Assembly: GCA_028706895.1 (NCBI GenBank)
Contig: JAQTVG010000054.1
Span: 1 to 6,691 of the forward strand
Source: Candidatus Omnitrophota bacterium
GTDB taxonomy: Bacteria > Omnitrophota > Gorgyraeia > Gygaellales > Profunditerraquicolaceae
Reading direction: 5' to 3'
Length of the DNA stretch: 6,691 bases
Shown: positions 1-6,154 of the stretch, piece by piece
Position numbering within the stretch: position 1 is the stretch's first letter
Layout: every line of letters begins with the position of its first letter
Translations under genes and position numbers: made by a program
Notes under the pieces: generated by a model
The model's input: only the letters and a program-made list of their open reading frames with translations
Databases searched by the model: none
What the model was told of the DNA's origin: nothing

Positions 1-23
1 AATTTTTTATCTTTTCCCGGCAT
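1..23 (-). CDS. Possible first codons of the next operon gene (partial, runs off left edge)
   Basis: Five bases after the panC stop codon there is an ATG (bases 23-21) opening a frame that reads M-P-G-K-D-K-K up to the window edge without a stop. The close spacing fits the rest of this tightly packed operon, which is the only real argument for it. There is no clear Shine-Dalgarno sequence: the bases before the ATG are the end of panC. The peptide does not resemble the start of PanD or PanB, the partners one would expect next to panC. Seven codons cannot identify a product, and the true next gene could start elsewhere. Confidence 0.25.
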
Positions 24-28
24 AATAG

Positions 29-874
29 TTAAGGGCTGACAACAATATTATCAATTAACCTGGTTTTTCCTATATAGACGCTAAGGGCAATCAACACCCT
101 CTCTTTTATCGTGTTTACGCCAGATAAATCAACAGGGTTAACAATTGATATATACTGGATTCTCGCGCTCTTTTTGCTGCTTATCAGCTGTCTCATCTTT
201 CTTATTATGGACAAAGAATCCGTGACTCCGTGGCTGATTAAATCCCTCGCCATCCTAAGCGCCTGGTACAATACTGCGGCGTCAGCCCTCTCTTTTTTAT
301 CCAGATATTTATTACGCGAGCTCATTGCTAATCCGTCTTTCTCGCGCACTGTCGGCATCACCTTTATCCGGACAGGGATATTAAGGTCTTCTACCATTTT
401 CTTTATGACAATTGCCTGTTGCGCGTCCTTTTGCCCAAAATAAGAAGTATCCGGATTAATGATATTAAAGAGTTTAGCGACTACTGTAGCCACGCCCTTA
501 AAATGCCCGGGGCGGAACTTACCGCATAAATAACCGCTTAGGCCGCAAACTTCAATATATGTCTTATGATTAAAAAAGTACATATCCCCGGCGTCAGGAT
601 AAAATACAATATCCGCTCCGGATTTCCTGCTTAATTCGGTATCGCGTTTCAGGTTACGGGGATAATGCTTATAATCTTCTTTTGGCCCGAATTGAACAGG
701 GTTAACAAATACACTTACCACAACAACATCATTTTCTTTGCGCGCCTGCCGGATAAGGCTAAGATGCCCCTCGTGCAATGCGCCCATAGTCGGCACAAAA
801 CCAATAGTTTTTCCTTTAATGTGCGCGTTTCTAGAAAAATCAGCCATACTCCTTATGCTGCGGATAACTTTCAT
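29..874 (-). CDS. panC: Pantothenate synthetase (pantoate--beta-alanine ligase)
   Basis: A cytosolic enzyme that joins pantoate and beta-alanine, using ATP through a pantoyl-adenylate intermediate, to make pantothenate, the precursor of coenzyme A. The 281-residue length is normal for the family. Visible motifs in order are PTMGALHEGH at residues 28-37, containing the HxGH nucleotide-binding signature (His34, His37); VSVFVNPVQFGP at 53-64; GHFKGVATVV at 123-132; FGQKDAQQ at 146-153; and MSSRN at 184-188, the KMSKS-like ATP-binding loop. The ATG start overlaps the folK stop codon as ATGA, with a purine-rich AAGAGAG sequence just upstream inside folK, so translation is probably coupled. The neighbouring folK is a common partner: in enterobacteria pcnB-folK lies beside panB-panC. 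PanB and PanD are not in the window. No key residue is missing. Confidence 0.97.
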   Translation of the reverse strand: MKVIRSIRSMADFSRNAHIKGKTIGFVPTMGALHEGHLSLIRQARKENDVVVVSVFVNPVQFGPKEDYKHYPRNLKRDTELSRKSGADIVFYPDAGDMYFFNHKTYIEVCGLSGYLCGKFRPGHFKGVATVVAKLFNIINPDTSYFGQKDAQQAIVIKKMVEDLNIPVRIKVMPTVREKDGLAMSSRNKYLDKKERADAAVLYQALRMARDLISHGVTDSLSIIRKMRQLISSKKSARIQYISIVNPVDLSGVNTIKERVLIALSVYIGKTRLIDNIVVSP

Positions 875-1269
875 ATAATCTCTCTTAACGGCTTCAAAAC
901 AAATTCGCGTTCAAACATCCTTGGATGAGGAACCACAAGGCCTCTTGTTTTAATAATCATGCTTTCATAAAGCAGTATATCTAAATCTATTTCACGCGGC
1001 CCCCAACGGACGGATTTCCTGCGGCCTGAATCTTTCTCTATTTTTTTTATAGTTTTAAGTAGTAGTTGAGGGGAAAGCGAGGTCTTAATCTTGATGGCAG
1101 CGTTTAAGAATTTTCCCTGTGGAGGGCCGCCTACAGCTCTAGTTTCATAAATTCTGGAAATCTTTTCTATTTTGATTCCTTTTGTTCCTGCTAAATGGCC
1201 CAATGCCTTTTTAATATTTTTTTTCCTGTCTCCTAAATTTGAACCCAGCGCTATATAACAAATTGCCAT
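871..1269 (-). CDS. folK: 2-amino-4-hydroxy-6-hydroxymethyldihydropteridine pyrophosphokinase (HPPK)
   Basis: Transfers pyrophosphate from ATP to 6-hydroxymethyl-7,8-dihydropterin, the step before dihydropteroate synthase in folate synthesis. From the ATG at 1269 the protein has 132 residues. It shows YIALGSNLGDR (5-15), YETRAVGGPPQGKFLNAA (41-58), RWGPREIDLDILLY (88-101) and VPHPRMFEREFVLKPL (113-128). The two Mg-binding aspartates fall at Asp95 and Asp97, the same numbers as in E. coli HPPK. An upstream in-frame TTG at 1293 would add eight residues, but that start lies inside dapL. The ATG gives the usual N-terminus and a TAATG junction with the dapL stop, so I prefer it. The usual HER of the PHPRMHER motif reads FER here. 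The protein lacks the C-terminal extension of the E. coli enzyme (159 residues). No folB or folP lies nearby. The stop overlaps the panC start. Confidence 0.95.
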   Translation of the reverse strand: MAICYIALGSNLGDRKKNIKKALGHLAGTKGIKIEKISRIYETRAVGGPPQGKFLNAAIKIKTSLSPQLLLKTIKKIEKDSGRRKSVRWGPREIDLDILLYESMIIKTRGLVVPHPRMFEREFVLKPLREII

Positions 1270-2438
1270 TACAGAATTTTCTTCAAACGCCAAACAGCTT
1301 CTTGTAATCTCTCCTTGGGGACAGTCAGGGCCATACGGATATAACCTTCGCCGTTTTTACCAAAACCTACCCCTGGAGTAACTACTATATTCGCTTTTTC
1401 TAATAATAACGCGGCAAATTTTATAGAATCGGTTTTTCTGGGAATCTTTATCCAAACGTAAAAAGTAGCTTTGGGAGGTTTTATATCCCAACCTATGGAT
1501 TTTAATCCTGTAATCAAAGTATCGCGCCTCTGTTGATAGAGATTGCACATATCTACAACATAATGCTGAGGCCCTTCTAACGCGGCAATACCCGCTAATT
1601 GGACCGCCGAGAATATGCCGGAGTCAATGTTTGATTTGACCTTTGCCAGGGCCTGGATCAGCTTAGCGTTACCACATGCCCAACCTACCCGCCAACCGGT
1701 CATATTATAAGTTTTAGATAAAGAATGGAATTCTATGCCTACTTCCCTTGAACCTTCAATCTCCAGGAAACTGGACGGCCTGTATCCGTCGTACGCCATT
1801 TCAGAATAAGCCAGGTCCGAGATGACGATGGTTTTATTCTTAACGGAAAAACTGACAATATCCTCATAGAATTTTTTCTCGGCAACAGCGGAAGTCGGGT
1901 TATTGGGATAATTGATATACATCATCTTCGCTTTTCGGCGTATGCCTAACGGTATCTTTTTTAAATCAGGCAAAAAGGCATTCTCTGCTTTAAGGGACAT
2001 AAGATAGGGCTTACCGCCGGCAAGAATTGTGCCTCCTTTATAAGGAGGATAACAAGGGTCCGGTACTAAAGAATAGTCTCCTTCATTTAAGAATGCCAAA
2101 GGAAAATGCGCTATGCCTTCTTTAGAGCCGATTAAGGGCAGGATTTCGGTCTCAGGGTCAAGCCTGACATTAAAACGCCGCTGGTACCAGTCACTAATAG
2201 CTTTACGTAATACCGGCATCCCCTGGTCCAATGCGTAACGGTGGTTCGCCGGTTCTCGCGCCGCCTGGTACAGCTTCTCAATAATATGCTCCGGAGTAGG
2301 AGAATCGGGGTCCCCTACGCCCAAATCAATAATATCCCTGCCTTCTGCGCGGGCTTTTCTTTTTGCTTTGTCAATCTCCAAGAAAAGATACGGTGGTAAA
2401 TCCTGTAGTTTTTTTGAAACAGTAAACATATTTCTCAT
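1269..2438 (-). CDS. dapL: LL-diaminopimelate aminotransferase
   Basis: A PLP-dependent class I/II aminotransferase that converts tetrahydrodipicolinate plus glutamate directly to LL-diaminopimelate and 2-oxoglutarate, replacing the succinylase (DapD/DapC/DapE) and acetylase branches. At 389 residues it closely resembles Moorella-type DapL as I remember it. Shared segments include LPPYLF (14-19), DLGVGDPDSPTPEHII (38-53), LIGSKEGIAH (102-111), VPDPCYPPY (125-133), INYPNNPT (175-182), SDLAYSEMAYDGYRPSSFL (207-225), SLSKTYNMTGWRVGWA (239-254) and KATFYVW (323-329). Lys242 in SLSK is the Schiff-base lysine, Asp208 and Tyr211 contact PLP, and Arg368 (GYIRMALT) should bind the carboxylate. The NPTG motif reads NPTS. 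Being flanked by dapA, dapB, dapF and lysA makes the DapL function far more likely than a general aspartate aminotransferase. The start is preceded by AGGAAAGGG at a long 11-nt spacing; Met4 is an alternative start. Confidence 0.93.
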   Translation of the reverse strand: MRNMFTVSKKLQDLPPYLFLEIDKAKRKARAEGRDIIDLGVGDPDSPTPEHIIEKLYQAAREPANHRYALDQGMPVLRKAISDWYQRRFNVRLDPETEILPLIGSKEGIAHFPLAFLNEGDYSLVPDPCYPPYKGGTILAGGKPYLMSLKAENAFLPDLKKIPLGIRRKAKMMYINYPNNPTSAVAEKKFYEDIVSFSVKNKTIVISDLAYSEMAYDGYRPSSFLEIEGSREVGIEFHSLSKTYNMTGWRVGWACGNAKLIQALAKVKSNIDSGIFSAVQLAGIAALEGPQHYVVDMCNLYQQRRDTLITGLKSIGWDIKPPKATFYVWIKIPRKTDSIKFAALLLEKANIVVTPGVGFGKNGEGYIRMALTVPKERLQEAVWRLKKIL

Positions 2439-2456
2439 TGTTGAATTTTCCCTTTC

Positions 2457-2484
2457 CTACCTACTATCTACTAACTGCCGCCTA
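2457..2484 (-). repeat. Degenerate heptanucleotide tandem repeat between dapB and dapL
   Basis: On the plus strand the bases split cleanly into four 7-bp units: CTACCTA, CTATCTA, CTAACTG and CCGCCTA (consensus near CTANCTA). On the coding strand this reads as a run of TAG-type units. The last unit contributes the dapB stop codon (TAG at 2484-2482), and the other end abuts the weak ribosome-binding region of dapL. At 43 bases, the dapB-dapL gap is the only sizeable gap inside the dap cluster, and the repeat fills most of it. Degenerate 7-bp repeats of this kind (STRRs) are known from filamentous cyanobacteria; I infer a similar slippage-prone array, not the same family. Confidence 0.6.
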
Positions 2485-3195
2485 CTGCTTTAATACATCC
2501 TGCATTGAATATAACCCGGCAGGCTTACCCATAACCCATTTAGCCGCTTTTAATGCGCCCAGCGCGAATAAATCGCGCGAATGCGCCTGGTGTTTTATTT
2601 CAATCCGTTCGGAATTACCGCAAAAAATAACGGTGTGGTCGCCCACAATATCGCCTAATCTTATGGCATGAGTGGGGATTGCTTTTCCTGTGGCATCCGC
2701 CAGGACTTGGCCGATTTTCTTAGCCGTTCCTGAAGGCGCGTCTTTCTTGGTTTTATGATGCGCCTCCACAATTTCTATACTGTAATCCGGGCCTAATCTT
2801 TTGGCGATTTCCGGTAATATAGAAAATAATACATTAACCCCTATTGCCATATTCGGAGAAAATACTATCGGGACGATTTTAGAGACATCCTCTACTTTTC
2901 TTAATTGCGCTTCATTGAGCCCGGTTGTGCCCAGGACCAGGGCTTTCTTATACCTGGCAACATAATCCAAATTGGCTTCCGTCGCTTCAGGCGCTGTCAA
3001 ATCTACAAATACATCAATTAAAAACAAACCATCGGGGCTGGAAGACACTTTTATTTTACCCAGTTCTTTCCCGATAACAGGCGTGCCTTTCTTCTCTAAA
3101 GCTAAAGTGATATCAAAGTCTTTGTCGCCAGAAGCAAATTCAAATATACGCCTGCCCATCTTTCCGCAAACACCAGCAATACCAAGCTTAATCAT
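2482..3195 (-). CDS. dapB: 4-hydroxy-tetrahydrodipicolinate reductase
   Basis: Reduces 4-hydroxy-tetrahydrodipicolinate, the DapA product, to tetrahydrodipicolinate with NAD(P)H, in the cytosol. The 237-residue protein starts with the Rossmann loop GVCGKMGR (8-15). It continues with VDLTAPEA (64-71), LGTTG (88-92) and SPNMAIGVN (113-121). The DapB signature EAHHKTKKDAPSGTA follows at 144-158, in which His146 and Lys150 are the catalytic pair (E. coli His159, Lys163). RLGDIVGDHTVIF (179-191) and GLYSMQDVL (227-235) complete the match. It is shorter than E. coli DapB (273) but within the range of compact family members. The cofactor-choosing region ends in ALEKKG, with acidic Glu34 followed by Lys35, compatible with use of either NADH or NADPH. 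The start is well supported by an AAGGAG sequence 9 nt upstream. Its product feeds DapL, encoded next. Confidence 0.97.
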   Translation of the reverse strand: MIKLGIAGVCGKMGRRIFEFASGDKDFDITLALEKKGTPVIGKELGKIKVSSSPDGLFLIDVFVDLTAPEATEANLDYVARYKKALVLGTTGLNEAQLRKVEDVSKIVPIVFSPNMAIGVNVLFSILPEIAKRLGPDYSIEIVEAHHKTKKDAPSGTAKKIGQVLADATGKAIPTHAIRLGDIVGDHTVIFCGNSERIEIKHQAHSRDLFALGALKAAKWVMGKPAGLYSMQDVLKQ

Positions 3196-3204
3196 CTTTT
3201 AGCA

Positions 3205-3211
3205 CTCCTTA
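3205..3211 (-). promoter_or_regulatory. dapB ribosome-binding site fused to dapA stop codon
   Basis: The coding strand reads TAAGGAG, followed by nine bases and the dapB ATG. The first three bases are the dapA stop codon, so terminating ribosomes sit directly on the dapB Shine-Dalgarno sequence. This is the strongest ribosome-binding site in the window and suggests coupling of the two consecutive pathway enzymes. Confidence 0.8.
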
Positions 3212-4087
3212 TTTTAAGAGGCCGTAATCTTTTAAAGCTTTCCTAAGTTTCTCTTCATTTTCAGGCAGCATAGCACTCATCGGAAGCCTTAAATCCGGCT
3301 CACACATGCCTAATAATCCCATTGCAGTTTTAACCGGTATGGGATTAGTTTCAATAAATACCGCCTTGATTAAAGGCAATAATTTATAGTGTATCTCCTG
3401 GGCTTTTTTAATGTTGCCTTTCTCAAATTCAGCAACGAGATTAGCGACATCCCTGGGAACAATATTAGCCACAACCGATATTATGCCTATTCCGCCTATG
3501 CTCAATACAGGCAGAGTCAGGCTATCGTCTCCGGAAATCAATTCAAAATTATCTCCGCATAACTGTTTAATGCGCGACATCTGGTCCAGGCTGCCAGATG
3601 CTTCTTTAACTCCCACCAGATTCTTACAATCGCGCGCTAATTTAGCTATAGTCTCAGGTTCAATATTCACTCCTGTGCGCGAGGCGATATTATAAAGAAT
3701 AATCGGTATATCCACGGATTGCGCAATTGCCTTAAAATGTTCGTAAAGGCCTTTTTGCGTGGGACGGTTATAATACGGAGAAACCTGCAAAGACGCGTCC
3801 GCGCCTGCTTTTTGGGCATGCCTGGTTAACATTATGGCTTCTTCGGTAGAATTTGAGCCTGTGCCGGCGATAACCGGTATCCTCTTGTTAACCTGTTCAA
3901 TAGTTATTTCAATTACCTTATCGTGCTCCTCAAAGGATAAAGTCGCAGATTCCCCTGTTGTCCCGCAAGGCACAATACCGGAGGTGCCATTTTTAATGTG
4001 CAGCTCTATTAAATCCCTTAACTTTTTCTCATCAACTTTGCCGCCTTTAAATGGAGTAACAATGGCTACTATTGAGCCCTTAAACAT
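3209..4087 (-). CDS. dapA: 4-hydroxy-tetrahydrodipicolinate synthase (dihydrodipicolinate synthase)
   Basis: A class I aldolase-type TIM-barrel enzyme that condenses pyruvate with L-aspartate semialdehyde, the committed step to DAP and lysine. The length, 292 residues, equals that of E. coli DapA, and most motifs align with an offset of one. Visible are GTTGESATL (42-50), with Thr43 and Thr44; AGTGSNST (74-81); SPYYNRPTQKGLYEHF (103-118), with Tyr105 and Tyr106; LYNIASRTG (131-139), with Tyr132 and Arg137; GVKEASG (159-165), with Schiff-base Lys161; and NPIPVKTAMGLLG near residue 250. The E. coli NVPSRTG loop reads NIASRTG, a Pro-to-Ala change. Most lysine-feedback residues are kept, so allosteric inhibition is plausible. 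The ATG lies inside the last codons of dapF (8-nt overlap) with AAAGGAG six bases upstream. This is one of the firmest calls in the window. Confidence 0.98.
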   Translation of the reverse strand: MFKGSIVAIVTPFKGGKVDEKKLRDLIELHIKNGTSGIVPCGTTGESATLSFEEHDKVIEITIEQVNKRIPVIAGTGSNSTEEAIMLTRHAQKAGADASLQVSPYYNRPTQKGLYEHFKAIAQSVDIPIILYNIASRTGVNIEPETIAKLARDCKNLVGVKEASGSLDQMSRIKQLCGDNFELISGDDSLTLPVLSIGGIGIISVVANIVPRDVANLVAEFEKGNIKKAQEIHYKLLPLIKAVFIETNPIPVKTAMGLLGMCEPDLRLPMSAMLPENEEKLRKALKDYGLLK

Positions 4088-4874
4088 AATATTCTCCTTT
4101 GTAAACTATCCTCGCCCTGCCTTCTAACCATATATCCCTGAATTTATTATTTACCCTGTCAAAATATACTTTTAATATCTCCCCGCTTTTGGTCCGGACA
4201 TTTATCTTATTGCCGCTATCGCTTTTTAAAGCAAATATAACAGCGGATGCCACCGTGCCTGTGCCGCAGGCAAGAGTTTCATCCTCAACTCCCCTCTCAT
4301 ATGTGCGTATTGCTATTAAATCTTTACCCAGCGCTTCCATAAAATCCACATTGGTGCCGCGCGGAGCAAATTCTTTGTGATTGCGTATTGCTCTTCCTAT
4401 CTGGCTCACATGAATTTCATCAAGCCCCTCTACGAATATTACGGCATGCGGGACGCCGGTATCAATAAAATTTACCTTCAGATTACGGTTATTGACTTTA
4501 ATAGGAATATCCAGCCTCAGATTTACGGGATTAGTTAATTTGATTCTCGCTTTATCCCCTGTTAAACTAGACTCAATTATTCCTGCTTTTGTTTCCAATT
4601 TAGATTCTTTTTTACCCATATATAAAACAGTGCAGCGCGCGCCATTACCGCACATCTCCGCCTCCGAACCATCGGCATTAAAAATACGCATTCTGCAATC
4701 TGAAATCCTGGATTTCTCTAAAAGTAAAACTCCGTCGGCCCCTGCGCCAAACTTCCTGTCGCATATCCTTCTTGCCAAAACACGCCAATTGCAGGACGCC
4801 AATTGCGGTTTTTTCTCAACAACCACAAAGTCATTCCCGGAAGCAACCATTTTGGTAAAATCAATCTTTCGCAT
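4080..4874 (-). CDS. dapF: Diaminopimelate epimerase
   Basis: A PLP-independent epimerase that interconverts LL- and meso-diaminopimelate with a two-cysteine acid/base mechanism. It supplies meso-DAP both to LysA and to peptidoglycan synthesis. From the ATG at 4874 the protein has 264 residues. It shows FTKMVASGNDFVVV (6-19), FGAGADGVLLL (42-52), NADGSEAEMCGNGARC (66-81) with catalytic Cys75, GVPHAVIF (140-147), PRGTNVDFM (171-179), YERGVEDET (192-200) and ACGTGTVASAV (202-212) with catalytic Cys203. An in-frame ATG at 4910 would add 12 residues, but it lies deep inside lysA. The shorter form begins as family members usually do, has a GAAGG ribosome-binding site and follows the lysA stop by one base, so I prefer it. 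The 3' end carries the ribosome-binding site and start of dapA. Confidence 0.96.
   Translation of the reverse strand: MRKIDFTKMVASGNDFVVVEKKPQLASCNWRVLARRICDRKFGAGADGVLLLEKSRISDCRMRIFNADGSEAEMCGNGARCTVLYMGKKESKLETKAGIIESSLTGDKARIKLTNPVNLRLDIPIKVNNRNLKVNFIDTGVPHAVIFVEGLDEIHVSQIGRAIRNHKEFAPRGTNVDFMEALGKDLIAIRTYERGVEDETLACGTGTVASAVIFALKSDSGNKINVRTKSGEILKVYFDRVNNKFRDIWLEGRARIVYKGEYYV
4094..4100 (-). promoter_or_regulatory. dapA ribosome-binding site inside dapF
   Basis: AAAGGAG on the coding strand lies six bases before the dapA ATG and is entirely within the last codons of dapF (encoding K-G-E). The dapA ATG overlaps the final dapF codons by eight bases, so the position supports the chosen dapA start and coupled translation. 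Confidence 0.75.
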
Positions 4875-4875
4875 A

Positions 4876-6144
4876 TTACAAACCTTCGTGAAAATGCGGA
4901 ATCGTCTCATTGCGTATTAAATCCGCATGGGTTTCTCTTTTTCTTATTACGGAGACTTTATTTTTTATTACCAATACTTCTTCAGCCCTGCGCCTGGAAT
5001 TATAATTAGAAGACATGCTAAATCCATAGGCGCCTGCGCTCATTATTGCCAAATAATCGCCTTCTTTAACGCAAGGCAGGTTCCTGCTTTTGGCAAAACA
5101 ATCCGCGCTTTCGCAAATCGGCCCAACCACATCCGCTTTCTCCGTCTTCTTTGCGCCTTCCGTCAGGCGTAGAGGAAGAATCTGGTGATACGCTTCATAC
5201 AGAGCGGGCCTGATTAAATCATTCATGCCTGTATCCACAATAATAAATTTCTTTTTGGGAGTAGATTTAACATACAAGACTTTTGCCACTAAAATACCGG
5301 CATTGCCCACGATAAACCTGCCCGGCTCCATGATTATTTTTAGTTTTGTTTCTTTTAATAAAGGCAAAACGCTCTGGGCGAATTTCTCCGCTGTCTGCGG
5401 GGCCTCCTGGTTGTAAATAATCCCCAGGCCTCCTCCGATATTCAGGTATTCTAAATGCATGCCTCTTTTTTTCAATTTGACGATAAACCCTATTACTTTA
5501 TTAATCGCCGCTACGTATGGAGAGCTTTCGGTAATCTGGGAGCCGATGTGTATATGCAACCCGCAGATATCAAGGTTGGCAAATTTATTCTGGATTAATA
5601 AGATTTTGTACGCGGTGTTAAAATCTATGCCGAATTTATTGGTAATTTTTCCGGTAGTAATAAATTTATGGGTCTTCGGCTCTACATCGGGGTTTATGCG
5701 TATGGCAACGTTGACAATTTTATTCAATTTTTTAGCGATGCGGTTAATGTTTTCTAATTCGGCTAAACTCTCAACATTAAAAAAGAGAATTTTTTGCCTT
5801 ATGGCATCTTCTATTTCCCCATTTGTTTTACCGACTGAAGCATAAACAATCCTTTCAGGCGGGCATCCGGCTTTAAGCGCCCTGAAGAGTTCTCCTCCGG
5901 ATACAATATCTAACCCGGCGCCTTTATTAACAAGCGCTTTTAAGATAGCAAGGTTAGAATTTGCCTTAACTGAATAACAAATAAGCGGCTGGATTGGCCT
6001 AAACGCGGATTTTATTTTAAGGTAATGGCTGATTAAAGTCTGGTAGCTATAGACATAAAGAGGCGTACCGAAGCGGCGAGCCAAATCGCTCACTTTCGCA
6101 TTCTCGCAATACAAGTAGTTTCCTTTATATCTAAATTCGTGCAT
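4876..6144 (-). CDS. lysA: Diaminopimelate decarboxylase
   Basis: A fold-type III PLP enzyme that decarboxylates meso-diaminopimelate to L-lysine, the final step of the pathway, in the cytosol. The 422 residues match the family length. Landmarks are GTPLYVYS (26-33) and CYSVKANSN (56-64), with Schiff-base Lys60. Next come LDIVSGGEL (78-86), GLHIHIGSQ (195-203), LNIGGGLGI (234-242) and EPGRFIVGNAG (273-283). DTGMNDLIRPALY (304-316) and GPICESADCFA (341-351) follow, with catalytic Cys344 in the CESxD motif. GAYGFSMSSNYNSR (371-384) ends the series and contains the substrate-side tyrosine. No Shine-Dalgarno sequence precedes the ATG, unlike dapA, dapB and dapF; the upstream bases are AT-rich and abut the inverted-repeat element. 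The stop is followed by one base and the dapF start. Ornithine or arginine decarboxylases of the same fold are excluded by the DAP-type motifs and the neighbours. Confidence 0.97.
   Translation of the reverse strand: MHEFRYKGNYLYCENAKVSDLARRFGTPLYVYSYQTLISHYLKIKSAFRPIQPLICYSVKANSNLAILKALVNKGAGLDIVSGGELFRALKAGCPPERIVYASVGKTNGEIEDAIRQKILFFNVESLAELENINRIAKKLNKIVNVAIRINPDVEPKTHKFITTGKITNKFGIDFNTAYKILLIQNKFANLDICGLHIHIGSQITESSPYVAAINKVIGFIVKLKKRGMHLEYLNIGGGLGIIYNQEAPQTAEKFAQSVLPLLKETKLKIIMEPGRFIVGNAGILVAKVLYVKSTPKKKFIIVDTGMNDLIRPALYEAYHQILPLRLTEGAKKTEKADVVGPICESADCFAKSRNLPCVKEGDYLAIMSAGAYGFSMSSNYNSRRRAEEVLVIKNKVSVIRKRETHADLIRNETIPHFHEGL
4883..4887 (-). promoter_or_regulatory. dapF ribosome-binding site that decides the start
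   Basis: GAAGG on the coding strand lies eight bases before the ATG at 4874, within the last codons of lysA. It favours that start over the in-frame ATG at 4910, and it places dapF initiation immediately at the lysA stop (TAATATG). Confidence 0.6.
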
Positions 6145-6154
6145 ATTAATTATT

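Noticed and set aside
5459..5845. Plus-strand open frames across lysA, dapF, dapA, dapB and panC (for example 5459-5845, 4492-4920, 111-443)
   Set aside because: They lie opposite strongly conserved minus-strand genes, show no recognisable domains, and look like antisense shadows.
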